Source of the DNA: an uncultured Clostridia bacterium
Lineage (GTDB): Bacteria; Bacillota; Clostridia; Oscillospirales; Ruminococcaceae
Reading direction: 5' to 3'
Length of the DNA stretch: 64,000 nucleotides
Assembly (NCBI GenBank): GCA_947168885.1
Contig: CAMVNQ010000010.1
Location: 45,701 to 109,700 of the forward strand
Position numbers and translations under genes: made by a program. This document shows, one piece after another, positions 51,852-59,866 of this stretch (the first letter of the stretch is position 1; the number at the start of each line of letters is the position of its first letter). The notes under the pieces are model-generated. The model was not told the DNA's origin. It saw only the letters and a list, made by a program, of their open reading frames with translations, and ran no database searches.

Positions 51852-51964
51852 AGTGCCTGTCCTTTCAGCTGCATTTCTCCGAAATGATTTCTTTCTGATT
51901 GCAGTCTGCTGCATACAGTTCATAGGAAAAGACGGTCAGTCTCTGTTGTATCCATTTTCCGACC

Positions 51965-52657
51965 TCAGATTTCTGCAAGTTCGATCAGCTTGTTTATATG
52001 AATATCAACGCTGTCAAGACACGGAAGCACGCAGTTGTCATTATTGAGCAGCAGCGGCAGTTCCGTGCATCCGAGAATAACAGCTTCTGCGCCTCGTTCT
52101 TTATGCATTTTTCCGATTATTGCGTTGAATTCATTTAACGTGCTTTCTTTCACGATACCGGATTCAAGTTCTTCAAATATGCGTTTCGCAACAAGCTGGC
52201 GATCGTCTTTGTCCGGGATCACAACATCAATTCCGGCTTTGATAAGATCGGCTTTCATGTAGCCCTGTTCCATTGTGAAAATTGTCCCCAACAGACCGAC
52301 TTTCCTGTATCCCGATTTTGCAGCCTCGTCCGCGACAGCCTTCGGTATGCTCACGAGTTTTGTTTTCGTCTTTGCTTCGATCTCATCAAATACAATGTGC
52401 ATTGTTCCGGCGGTAAGCGTTATTATCTCTGCCCCCGCTTTTGATAGATTTATGACCTTTTCTGAAAGATAATCGGCAAGCCTGTCATATTGCTGTGCAG
52501 TTACATATTCCCACGCTCTGCGGAAATCAACGCTTTCGATCGTCAGATTGGGCATTGCTTTGCTGTTTGTGAGCATGTCGATCCGCGAGTTAAGCTCTTT
52601 GTAATACATAACCGTCGATTCGGGGCCTGTACCGCCGATAAGTCCTATTTTTTTCAT
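51965..52657 (-). CDS. Aspartate/glutamate racemase-family protein with one catalytic Cys
   Basis: A 230-residue protein of normal length for the YgeA-like Asp/Glu racemase family: KKIGLIGGTGPESTVMYYKELN at the start and ILGCTELPLLL near the end with the second catalytic Cys. The first half-site reads ITLTAGTMHIVFDEIE, so the usual Cys is Thr. Racemases with Thr at that place and a single Cys are known in the Escherichia coli YgeA-type enzymes, so activity is not ruled out but may be one-sided. Its ATG overlaps the TetR stop (ATGA), so it is co-translated with, and probably controlled by, that regulator. Confidence 0.83.
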   Translation of the reverse strand: MKKIGLIGGTGPESTVMYYKELNSRIDMLTNSKAMPNLTIESVDFRRAWEYVTAQQYDRLADYLSEKVINLSKAGAEIITLTAGTMHIVFDEIEAKTKTKLVSIPKAVADEAAKSGYRKVGLLGTIFTMEQGYMKADLIKAGIDVVIPDKDDRQLVAKRIFEELESGIVKESTLNEFNAIIGKMHKERGAEAVILGCTELPLLLNNDNCVLPCLDSVDIHINKLIELAEI

Positions 52658-53253
52658 GTCTTATCCCTTCCGTACGTTTTGATAAAATGTCTGCTGAATG
52701 CTTCTATCTTCGCTATTGCGACATCGGTTTTCTCCGGCTCGCGGCTGCACAGATGAATCAGCGCGGAGATAGGCGTGGTATATGCAAACGCGAGCATTTC
52801 CGGATCGTCTTTTTTCAGCAATCCCTTGTTCATCATACCCTCAAAGATGTAAGTGAATATTTCTTCCGTTCCTGTCAGAAAGTGTTTTGTTGCAAGCTCC
52901 CTCGCGCGATCATCACGATACTGTTCAATGGAAAGCAGCTTTCTCGTCATAACTACCCGTTCGTCATGTACCGTGAAATCTACCATACGCATCGTCAGTT
53001 CAACAAGCCCGTCAAGCGAATCAGGTACAGGCGGCATCTTTTCCGGCGAACCGAACCGTTCGCTGTAATACTTGATCATCTCGTCAAGCAGGGAGTTCCA
53101 GATGTCCTCTTTGCTCTTAAAATGCTTGTACATTGACGATTTGACAAGTCCGAGAGATGCGGTAAGTTCCCGGATATTTGTGCCTGCATACCCGTTCTGC
53201 GAAAACATTTCCAGCGCAGCCATAAGTATTCTGTCTCTTGTATCTTTAGCCAT
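52654..53253 (-). CDS. TetR/AcrR-family regulator
   Basis: A 199-residue regulator. Residues about 8-55 are the TetR helix-turn-helix (RILMAALEMFSQNGYAGTNI followed by LTASLGLVKSSMYKHFKSKE), and the rest is the all-helical ligand domain. The ATG at 53253 follows GGAGGT by 5 bp; an earlier in-frame start at 53268 would precede it. First gene of a transcription unit with the racemase; probably autoregulates and controls the racemase. Confidence 0.9.
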   Translation of the reverse strand: MAKDTRDRILMAALEMFSQNGYAGTNIRELTASLGLVKSSMYKHFKSKEDIWNSLLDEMIKYYSERFGSPEKMPPVPDSLDGLVELTMRMVDFTVHDERVVMTRKLLSIEQYRDDRARELATKHFLTGTEEIFTYIFEGMMNKGLLKKDDPEMLAFAYTTPISALIHLCSREPEKTDVAIAKIEAFSRHFIKTYGRDKT

Positions 53254-53296
53254 AACGACCTCCGGCAAAATGCGACCGATAGTTCACTTAATTTAT

Positions 53297-53325
53297 ATTA
53301 TAGCGAACGAACGGTCACTTGTCAA
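53297..53325 (-). promoter_or_regulatory. Consensus promoter of the TetR-racemase unit
   Basis: On the minus strand TTGACA (53325-53320), 17 bp, TATAAT (53302-53297). The spacer carries GACCGTTCGTTCGC, and GTTCACTT-like and GACCG-like words recur closer to the gene, so an operator for the TetR protein may lie over the -10/-35 region. Confidence 0.8.
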
Positions 53326-53408
53326 TAGATTTTAAATAATTATTTGCCAATATAACAAACTCAGTGTTTTACCAATGCGCGGCCGTATAACTCTACCTGT
53401 TCACACGG

Positions 53409-53501
53409 CTTATCCTCGGAACACCGGGAAGTGGTAAGGCTTTCAGCGCAAAGCGTGAGATTGCTAGCTCAACATCTCATCGCATCAGCTTTCGAATGTA
53501 A
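53409..53501 (+). pseudogene. Scrap of a conjugation ATPase (VirB4/TraE-like)
   Basis: Thirty codons read LILGTPGSGKAFSAKREIAS before a stop. GTPGSGKxFSAKREI is the Walker A region of the VirB4/TraE ATPases of Gram-positive conjugative elements (normally GSGKSFS). There is no start, Ser is replaced by Ala, and nothing else of the gene remains. It indicates a past integrative conjugative element. The rest of the 53326-53840 gap is A/T-rich and shows no gene. Confidence 0.5.
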
Positions 53502-53840
53502 TAAGTTTCTCCTCAACAACCCGCTGCAACAGGATTCCTAAACAAAACCCAGAAAAGCCAACGAATGAAAAGGCTTGTCACCTGCCTTTCAATGAATAAT
53601 GAGATTATAGCATAATTATTCTGTTTTATCAAGCACTTTTGAACTTTTATATCATTCAGCATTTTGAACTTTTTTATCACTCAGCTTGTATCCGATTCAA
53701 GGAAATTGTTCAAAATTAGTGCAGCCTTTGATTCAAATAAAAGAATACTGACAGAATGGAAAGTTGCTGTGAATTAATTATCTACAACATAATATCATAT
53801 AAACCCAAAAGTAGCGGATCAGTCGATTCGCTCATTTTGT

Positions 53841-54056
53841 ATGGATATTGGCATTATTCCTGAGAAATATCTTGAACCGCCTTTTATCAGTATCGGCAAC
53901 GCGGGTAACGAGGCAGTGAAGATCCATCAGAAATCAGCAGAACCCAAAATGTCTCCGGAACAGTTCTTCTTTGTAGCACATGAGCCGGCCTTACAGGCAG
54001 CCCTCAAGGAAAATCAAGGCGTCATTCAGAACAGATCCAGCATACTGTCGAGATAG
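53841..54056 (+). CDS. Hypothetical 71-codon ORF, possible remnant
   Basis: Reads MDIGIIPEKYLEPPFISIGN, then AGNEAVKIHQKSAEPKMSPE, then QFFFVAHEPALQAALKENQG and a basic tail. The composition is protein-like (no low-complexity, balanced residues), but there is no clear ribosome site and its end overlaps the 3' end of the opposing gene by about 30 bp. I do not recognise it; it may be another piece of the lost conjugative element. Confidence 0.3.
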   Translation: MDIGIIPEKYLEPPFISIGNAGNEAVKIHQKSAEPKMSPEQFFFVAHEPALQAALKENQGVIQNRSSILSR

Positions 54057-54937
54057 ATCTCTTCGCGTACAGTAAGCTGGTATTCCGGCTTTGTGAGATA
54101 ATAAAGAAGAAACTCAAGATTGACGGCACTTCCGAGCCCTCTGCCTTCTATTTTGAAATTTGAAAAACCGAGCGGCAAATAGGTACTGATGATATCATCA
54201 ATACCGATAAAACCGGGATTTTTCATTGCCTTTGAAAAGCGATATCCGTCCTTGGCATCAGGTGCGGTACAGATATGGTCGGGAATGTTTTCTCCAAGAT
54301 TTTTCCGGCTGACATTTTCATAGCACGCTTTTCTGTCTTTACAATAAAACGAGCAGCACTCATTGCACAGAAATTCGACTTTATCTTTCTGGACCTGCGA
54401 GAGTGTATCAAGTTTATCGTACAGCTTATTCAGTCTGAAATCAGGAACAACATATTTAAAATCAATTCGGTCTGTTTCTTTAAAAAAATCATCAAAATCG
54501 GTCTGAACCTTTGTAGTCGAGGAAACGAAATAAAGGCCGGGATAATTCATTTTTATATGTTCAAGCAAAAGATCTGAGTGGATTATTACGCCATTCTGTA
54601 CACTTTTGCTTCCGGCAAAATGTTCACACAGGGCATTGCATTTTTTATCAGCAAGATCTTCGGGTTTTAACATTGAATTGCTGAAAGTGAGTCTTGAAGA
54701 GATACCGTATTCATTCATAAGTTCGAGTACCTTTTCAGCTTCACATTCGCCGGATCCCACACGTCCTCCGCCCCAGATACAGTCAGCCGGAGCGCCATAG
54801 ACAGATGCTATTTCACACCAGTCATAGAAATATTCCCGGTGCTCACGGTACAGCGGCAGGAACACACTGTAAAGATCATAGAATTCAAACAGCCCCGGAA
54901 GATGAAAGTAAGCTTTGTTGTGAGTAGTGTTTAACAT
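54026..54937 (-). CDS. U32-peptidase-like protein of unknown function
   Basis: A 303-residue protein with no signal or membrane helix. The C-terminal LPLGFSNFKIEGRGLGSAVN carries the FKIEGR motif typical of the U32 collagenase-like family, and a Cys cluster (FLCNECCSFYCKDRKACYE, about 190-208) could bind a metal or iron-sulfur centre. The N-terminal half contains IWGGGRVGSG and SSRLTFSNSML segments consistent with a TIM-barrel enzyme. The ribosome site is weak. U32 members are tRNA or cofactor hydroxylation partners or proteases in other bacteria; this one's role is unknown. Confidence 0.55.
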   Translation of the reverse strand: MLNTTHNKAYFHLPGLFEFYDLYSVFLPLYREHREYFYDWCEIASVYGAPADCIWGGGRVGSGECEAEKVLELMNEYGISSRLTFSNSMLKPEDLADKKCNALCEHFAGSKSVQNGVIIHSDLLLEHIKMNYPGLYFVSSTTKVQTDFDDFFKETDRIDFKYVVPDFRLNKLYDKLDTLSQVQKDKVEFLCNECCSFYCKDRKACYENVSRKNLGENIPDHICTAPDAKDGYRFSKAMKNPGFIGIDDIISTYLPLGFSNFKIEGRGLGSAVNLEFLLYYLTKPEYQLTVREEIYLDSMLDLF

Positions 54938-54975
54938 ATGTGATCATACCATTTTCATTAATTCTGTCAGAAAGG

Positions 54976-55431
54976 TCATATTGTATCGTCGGAATGCACC
55001 AATGCCAATATCATTTGACGAAGCGAAGCCGCAAACGCCTGATCCTGTTCGGGTGAGCGTTTAGGATTGCCTTTCAGTCTGCCGCCCGCTCTGCGTATCT
55101 TTTTGGCGACAGCCCGAAATTCCAGTAAGCCCGAGATGTTTTCTTCTGTGTACTGCTTGCCGTCCTGATGTAAAACGAATGCGCCTTTTGAAAGGCACAT
55201 CGCCGCAAGCCCATAATCCTGTGTGACAGCAATATCACATTTATGTATCAGGTTTACCAGCTTGAAATCCACGCTGTCCGCGCCCTTGTCAACGGTGACC
55301 GCGTTCACGCCCGGAATTGAAATGATATGCGCCGTATCGCAGATGATGGTACAAGGTATGTTGTGTTCCGCCGCGATCTGAGCAGCTATCTTAGTAACCG
55401 GACAGCCGTCGGCGTCAATGAAGATCTGCAT
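54976..55431 (-). CDS. YaiI/YqxD-family (DUF188) protein
   Basis: A 151-residue PIN-like protein of the conserved UPF0178/DUF188 family. Signature segments: MQIFIDADGCPVTKIA, ADSVDFKLVNLIHKCDIAVTQDYGLAA and KKIRRAGGRLKGNPKRSPEQDQAFA. The Asp residues in DADGCP and TQDYG suggest a metal-dependent nuclease-like site, but the function is not established. CGGAGGG stands about 5 bp before the ATG. Spaced 27 bp from the GNAT gene upstream. Confidence 0.9.
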   Translation of the reverse strand: MQIFIDADGCPVTKIAAQIAAEHNIPCTIICDTAHIISIPGVNAVTVDKGADSVDFKLVNLIHKCDIAVTQDYGLAAMCLSKGAFVLHQDGKQYTEENISGLLEFRAVAKKIRRAGGRLKGNPKRSPEQDQAFAASLRQMILALVHSDDTI

Positions 55432-55458
55432 AATTACCCTCCGAAGAGTCGAATCGGA

Positions 55459-56019
55459 TTATTTATCCCATTCCTTCTTGAGTATCGCGTATTGATATGT
55501 ATTCTCATAGTGCGGTGTACCGTCCTCGTTGTTAACAAAAGAGATGAATTCGAGGAAAAGTCCTTCACGCCTCATACCAAGTTTTTCACACAGATGCTGG
55601 CTTGAAGTATTGTAATCTTCGGTATAAGCGTAAATACGTCTTGCACCTTTTTCTTTGAACAAATAATCGAAAAATGCGTGTGCGGCCTCATAAGCGTAAC
55701 CTTTGCCCTGATACGCTTTGTTAAGCATCCAGCAGGGCGAAAAGGTATCTTTGGGTGCGCTTTCGTCCGAATGAGGCTCTCCGGGCTCGGGATATGCGTC
55801 GATCTCGCCAATTACCTTGCCTGTATCTTTCAGCGTGATCGCAAAGTAATACTCAATTTCGCCGACGCGCTTTTTCATCTCTTCTTTTGCTTCTTCTATG
55901 GAATTCAGCTTCATGCAGGCAAAGCAATTCACTGCGGGCTTTTCAAGATATTCAAGCACATCGGCTGCATCGGTTTCAAGAAACGGTCGCAAGATAAGTC
56001 GTTCGGTCTCGATAGTCAT
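55459..56019 (-). CDS. RimJ/RimL-type GNAT acetyltransferase
   Basis: A 186-residue protein starting MTIETERLILRPFLETDAAD, with the acetyl-CoA loop in CWMLNKAYQGKGYAYEAAHAFFDYLF and DYNTSSQHLCEKLGMRREG. The ATG at 56019 is one base after the stop of the preceding gene (TAATATG), so it should be translated by coupling; GAGAGA is the ribosome site. Acceptor unknown. Confidence 0.86.
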   Translation of the reverse strand: MTIETERLILRPFLETDAADVLEYLEKPAVNCFACMKLNSIEEAKEEMKKRVGEIEYYFAITLKDTGKVIGEIDAYPEPGEPHSDESAPKDTFSPCWMLNKAYQGKGYAYEAAHAFFDYLFKEKGARRIYAYTEDYNTSSQHLCEKLGMRREGLFLEFISFVNNEDGTPHYENTYQYAILKKEWDK

Positions 56020-56020
56020 A

Positions 56021-56320
56021 TTATCTCTCTCTTTCCGGATTTTCTTCATATAACAGCTCGGCTTTAGTTCCATTATTGTCTGCATCGGCAATATTCTTCT
56101 GGATGATCTCCATTATCTGCTCAAGCCGCTTTTCGCCTATACCGCTGACCGTTCCAAGCTCTGTGCGAAGCTTGTCCATATCAAGGTCAATAACTGCGTT
56201 TTCAAGAGCGTCTTTGGCCCCCATTTCATAGATGTTGTTGACGGTTCTCTCCATCTCATCACGGTTCATTGACTTGATCTTCCTGTAAAGGTCACGAGTA
56301 AACTGTATTCCGTTTGCCAT
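56021..56320 (-). CDS. Small helix-hairpin-helix protein of unknown function
   Basis: A 99-residue charged, mostly helical protein. TVSGIGEKRLEQIMEIIQKN (about 58-77) fits a helix-hairpin-helix, a nucleic-acid backbone binding element. AAAGGAG lies about 8 bp before the ATG. It is first in a short run with a GNAT and DUF188 gene. The family is not known to me. Confidence 0.6.
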   Translation of the reverse strand: MANGIQFTRDLYRKIKSMNRDEMERTVNNIYEMGAKDALENAVIDLDMDKLRTELGTVSGIGEKRLEQIMEIIQKNIADADNNGTKAELLYEENPERER

Positions 56321-56529
56321 AGTTGATTCTCCTTTAACTAATCATAACTATTCATTATTATATATTCCATACCTCGATATGTCAAGTTTTTCATAACTAT
56401 ATAACTTATGAAGCAGCTATATTGAGTGTGTAGAGCTTTTATTTTGCTTTGCATGATATATAGGGAAGTTGAATAACGAGACATATGTATCAACAGCTGC
56501 CGACAGCAGGTTATGCTAATAACGATGAG

Positions 56530-56597
56530 CATACAGCTGCGTTCATCAAATGACAATTTACCGACATTTCACATACAGTCGTGTTCACCAAATGACA
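56530..56597. repeat. Pair of 26-bp direct repeats upstream of the second S41 gene
   Basis: CATACAGCTGCGTTCATCAA (from 56530) and CATACAGTCGTGTTCACCAA (from 56572), both continuing ATGACA. The starts are 42 bp apart, four helical turns. They lie 120-185 bp before the promoter and could be regulator sites or remnants. Confidence 0.45.
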
Positions 56598-56606
56598 CTA
56601 ACATAA

Positions 56607-56634
56607 GAGCCGAGAATGATCTCGGCTCTTTCTT
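56607..56634. terminator. Hairpin terminator in the gap before the second S41 gene
   Basis: GAGCCGAGA (56607-56615)-atga-TCTCGGCTC (56620-56628) followed by TTTCTT. No plus-strand gene directly precedes it, so it may shield the promoter or belong to a lost gene. The 56340-56529 part of the gap holds no gene. Confidence 0.6.
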
Positions 56635-56712
56635 GCGGTGTGACTGGGTGCAGTTGGCGGTTACAGCACATTTGTGAATATGCATAAAACTTGCGCAAAA
56701 AGCGCAATATAC

Positions 56713-56741
56713 TTGACAATTCCGCCAAATCGTGGTAGTAT
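56713..56741 (+). promoter_or_regulatory. Promoter of the second S41-like gene
   Basis: Perfect TTGACA (56713-56718), 17 bp, TAGTAT (56736-56741), about 60 bp before the ATG. Confidence 0.75.
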
Positions 56742-56801
56742 ATCAAGTAGGAGATCCATTCAGGCAGTGTAGGAGACTGAATGCCCCGGAAAGGAAATGC
56801 T

Positions 56802-58601
56802 ATGAATAAGAAACTGAAAAGAAGCGTCAGCGCGGCTCTGGTATGCGCGATGATGCTTACGACCTCGACAGCATCACTCAATGTTGCAGCGTATGCGGAC
56901 AACACGACAGTATCCACAACTACAAGCAAGACAAAGTCTTACACGGTAAAGAGAAAAAAGGTCAATTTCTATTTTGCCGATCCCTCAATAAAAAATCCGT
57001 CCAATGTGTACTTCGTAAACGGAACGGATATCCCGTATATGGAGCTGGAAGAGCTTCTCGGATATTTGAGCTTTCTGATGAATATTGAGGGTTTGTCGGA
57101 TTTCAAGATAGATATGAAAGTAAGCGGAAACAAGGTAACTCTTACAAGAGAGCATGAATATCCGTGCGTCATTGACTTCGCTGATGATACCATATATTTC
57201 ATGGACTATAATGCATTCGGTCAGTTCGGTACAGACAGCTCGATCATGGAAATGGCAGGTATCAAGACTACGGATGAAAACGGAAAACCTACATACCTCA
57301 AGCGACTCACCTCATCCAATAACGAACGTTACGGAAACTATGTTACATTTGATCTCGGGGCATATAACATCGACCTCGTTCGCAAGGGCGATAAGTACCT
57401 CATACCGATACAGACATTCAGTGATATATTCCTTTATAACGTAGGCTTATCAGTAATGTATAACGGAAAGTCTCTCTTCTTCGGGAACTGCAGCACCATG
57501 ATGGATTCCGAAAACAATATCACGCCGCTCGGCAAGCTCTATTTCAGAGAAAAGTCCAGAAAGGACAAGATAAGCAAGGAACTCACGGAATTCAACTATA
57601 ATGAACTTTGTTTTGCACTTGATACGCACTATGGTCTGAAAGATATACATAACATTGACAGTTTTGATAAGCTCATGACGAACACAGGCCTTAAGCCGCT
57701 GATGCTCTCACAGGATCCGGAAAAGATGGATACCGCGGTATATTACCTTTTGACCAGATATCTCGACGATATTCATACCAAGTACGGTATGTCAAGTCCC
57801 GCGACCGGATTTAATTTCGGAAAAGAGCTCATAGAGGCAGGCGGTCAAGGTCCGTCGAGAGATGCATACTATGTGCTTAGTAATGAATATAGGACTGTCA
57901 GAGCAAAATTCTATCCCGACGGAGTTCCCGCTTATGAAGAAGTCGGTGATACTGCATTCATCACATTTGATGCATTTGTGGCTATTCCCGAAGGAGTCGA
58001 TTATTATAAAAAGGCTCCCACTGCCGATGCGAAAGACACAATGGGTATAATTGCATATTCCGTTCAGCAGATACTCAGGAAGGACAGTCCAATAAAGAAC
58101 GTTGTTCTTGATCTCTCATGCAACGGCGGCGGATCTGCCAATACGGCAATTTACACCTTAGCGGCATTCCTTGGAAGGACAAATCTCAGCATTCAGGATT
58201 CGTTTACAGACGCATTTGTAACAAACGCTTACGTTGCCGATACGAATTTTGACGGCAAGTTCAACAGCAAGGATACTCTTGCAGGCAAGGGACTTAACCT
58301 TTACTGCCTCGAAAGCGGTGTCAGCTTCTCATGCGGAAACCTCGTTCCGAGTATGTTCAAGCAGAGTTCCGATGTTTCGCTTATCGGTGAGACAAGCGGA
58401 GGCGGTTCCTGCTCGGTACAGTGGGTAACTACCGCGACGGGCAGCGCTGTCAGAATTTCCAGCCCGAACCGCCTGAGCTTCATGAAGAACGGCTCGTTCT
58501 ATGACATTGACCGCGGCGCAGACCCGGATATCTACCTCACCAAGAAGGATAGCTATTATGACAGAGAAAAGCTCGTTGAGTACCTGAATTCACTGTTATA
58601 A
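56802..58601 (+). CDS. Exported S41-like peptidase, paralogue without wall anchor
   Basis: A 599-residue exported protein. ATG 56802 follows AAAGGA by 7 bp; the signal peptide spans about 1-31 (RSVSAALVCAMMLTTSTASL ending near AYA). An N-terminal domain with copper-amine-oxidase-like beta pairs precedes an S41-like core: IKNVVLDLSCNGGGSANTAIYTLAAF, then SGVSFSCGNLVPSMFKQSSD and SLIGETSGGGSCSVQW. As in the paralogue at 46725, SFSCGN sits at the nucleophile position and a calcium-type loop DTNFDGKFNSKD is inserted. It lacks the NPSTG anchor, so it should be released or held non-covalently. Monocistronic. Confidence 0.78.
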   Translation: MNKKLKRSVSAALVCAMMLTTSTASLNVAAYADNTTVSTTTSKTKSYTVKRKKVNFYFADPSIKNPSNVYFVNGTDIPYMELEELLGYLSFLMNIEGLSDFKIDMKVSGNKVTLTREHEYPCVIDFADDTIYFMDYNAFGQFGTDSSIMEMAGIKTTDENGKPTYLKRLTSSNNERYGNYVTFDLGAYNIDLVRKGDKYLIPIQTFSDIFLYNVGLSVMYNGKSLFFGNCSTMMDSENNITPLGKLYFREKSRKDKISKELTEFNYNELCFALDTHYGLKDIHNIDSFDKLMTNTGLKPLMLSQDPEKMDTAVYYLLTRYLDDIHTKYGMSSPATGFNFGKELIEAGGQGPSRDAYYVLSNEYRTVRAKFYPDGVPAYEEVGDTAFITFDAFVAIPEGVDYYKKAPTADAKDTMGIIAYSVQQILRKDSPIKNVVLDLSCNGGGSANTAIYTLAAFLGRTNLSIQDSFTDAFVTNAYVADTNFDGKFNSKDTLAGKGLNLYCLESGVSFSCGNLVPSMFKQSSDVSLIGETSGGGSCSVQWVTTATGSAVRISSPNRLSFMKNGSFYDIDRGADPDIYLTKKDSYYDREKLVEYLNSLL

Positions 58602-58691
58602 GGGAGGGTACTCCGTGTGGTGCTTGCGGACGAGAGGATTGCGGAGCCAGTGAATAAATACAGGGAGCTTATGCTTCATACATATCGCTCC

Positions 58692-59293
58692 TTAGTCTTT
58701 CATCTGCTCAGGATCAAGCATTTTGATGACTTTAGCCGGAACACCGCCGACTACCGCATAATCGGGAACATCCTTTGTGACAACTGCTCCTGCCGCAACA
58801 ACAGCATATTTGCCGATGGTAACACCCAGACAGATCGTACAGCCCATACCGAGCCAAACATTTTTCCTGATCGTGACTTTACCGTAGGTGTAGGTTGTAT
58901 GGCGGTCGTACATATCGTGGTTGATACTTGCGATACGAAGCCCCGGAGCAGCCATAACGCCGTCCTCAAACTCGATACCGCCCGATGCAGAAAGAATCGC
59001 GGAGTGATTTATAAATACGCCCTTTCCGAATACCACACGGTTTCCGAAATCGCAGGTGAACGGTGTGAGTATTCTGACATCGTCGAGATTGCGCCCAAAC
59101 AGTTCTTCAAGATAGCCGACGTATGACGGATCATCGAGAAGAACAGCATTTGCCTTTGCGCACAGCGTTCTTGCTCTCATCATTTCATCAACTGCTTCTT
59201 TGAAGTAAGGCTCGGTCACTTTTGTCGGACCGCCTTTATCCATAAGCTCATATACATAGCCGTTTTCATATTCTATATCGTCGCTGTGCTCAT
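58692..59293 (-). pseudogene. Maltose/galactoside-type O-acetyltransferase, frameshifted at the start
   Basis: From an internal ATG at 59243 the frame encodes 183 residues of a left-handed beta-helix (LbH) acetyltransferase of the Maa/LacA/NodL kind: [30 protein letters not shown] with the catalytic His, and [18 protein letters not shown]. The frame is open upstream and reads [20 protein letters not shown] but lacks a start. The well-placed ATG (59293, after GGAGGTGAGGTC) is one base out of phase and hits TAG after six codons. A one-base deletion just after the start explains this. Weak translation from 59243 could still give a nearly complete enzyme. Confidence 0.72.
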
Positions 59294-59517
59294 GACCTCA
59301 CCTCCGTTACCTCAATACCGTCACATTCTTTCCTGTTCACTGCGATCATGGTGTCGCGCGAGTACAGCAGGACAGGACGGTTCCTGTCGTTCTTGACTAC
59401 ACTGACACGTCAACCGGGTGTCAGCCCTATCGAGGTTATCCTGCCGATAAACCGCTGATCTCCAGATATGCCGCTTACAACGGCTTCCGTGTTTTCTTTG
59501 AGTTCTCCGAGTTTCAT
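59290..59517 (-). pseudogene. feoA: FeoA-domain protein with in-frame TGA
   Basis: After AAGGAGGAAAAGCA an ATG opens MKLGELKENTEAVVSGISGD then QRFIGRITSIGLTPG, TGA, RVSVVKNDRNRPVLLYSRDT and MIAVNRKECDGIEVTEV. This is a 75-codon FeoA (ferrous iron transport accessory SH3-like) domain. TGA is codon 36, where family members have an ordinary residue in GLTPGxRV. The rest of the frame is intact, and the natural stop overlaps the ATG of the acetyltransferase gene (ATGA). So a single nonsense mutation is likely. No feoB is next to it. Confidence 0.72.
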
Positions 59518-59594
59518 TGCTTTTCCTCCTTAAGATCCGTTATCGTATATACGCCGTCAAGCATTTTTGCCGCTTCATATATCTGCCGAACGCG
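59514..59594 (-). pseudogene. C-terminal scrap upstream of feoA
   Basis: Twenty-six codons, RVRQIYEAAKMLDGVYTITD and LKEEKQ, end in TGA overlapping the feoA ATG (ATGA). The frame is closed by TAG directly upstream, so only the end of a former co-transcribed gene remains. Family not identified. Confidence 0.35.
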
Positions 59595-59640
59595 CTAGAT
59601 TTTGCATTATCAATCAAAACTCGAAATTATTTAGTTCATA

Positions 59641-59780
59641 TTCTTGAAAAAGCAATCAACTTTCAAGAAAAAAACTTCGATCGTATATAATTACCAGTCA
59701 ATGAAATTTACTAATCGAAGAAACCTACTAGTCAATGAAATCTACTAGCAATTTAAACTTACTATTAATAGAAACAAGCC
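59641..59780. repeat. Iteron-like A/T-rich repeats and inverted repeat
   Basis: TTCTTGAAA (59641-59649)/TTTCAAGAA (59661-59669) is a perfect inverted repeat. Next, TACCAGTCAATGAAATTTAC (from 59692) recurs as TACTAGTCAATGAAATCTAC (from 59726), period 34 bp, with a third degenerate partial copy from 59760. The 59600-59866 stretch has no gene. Confidence 0.5.
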
Positions 59781-59866
59781 CGCGAGATACGGACTTGACA
59801 ATTTTTAATTTGTTATCATTCAGTCGACTGTTAGATTTCAGTTAACTTAGCATAGCGGTGATCAAA

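Noticed and set aside
59410..59412. Selenocysteine at the feoA TGA
   Set aside because: FeoA is not a selenoprotein family, no SECIS-like hairpin was evident after the codon, and neighbouring genes also carry lesions.
59692..59780. CRISPR array in the A/T-rich patch
   Set aside because: Only two good copies and a partial one, with no uniform repeats or cas genes; better described as iteron-like.
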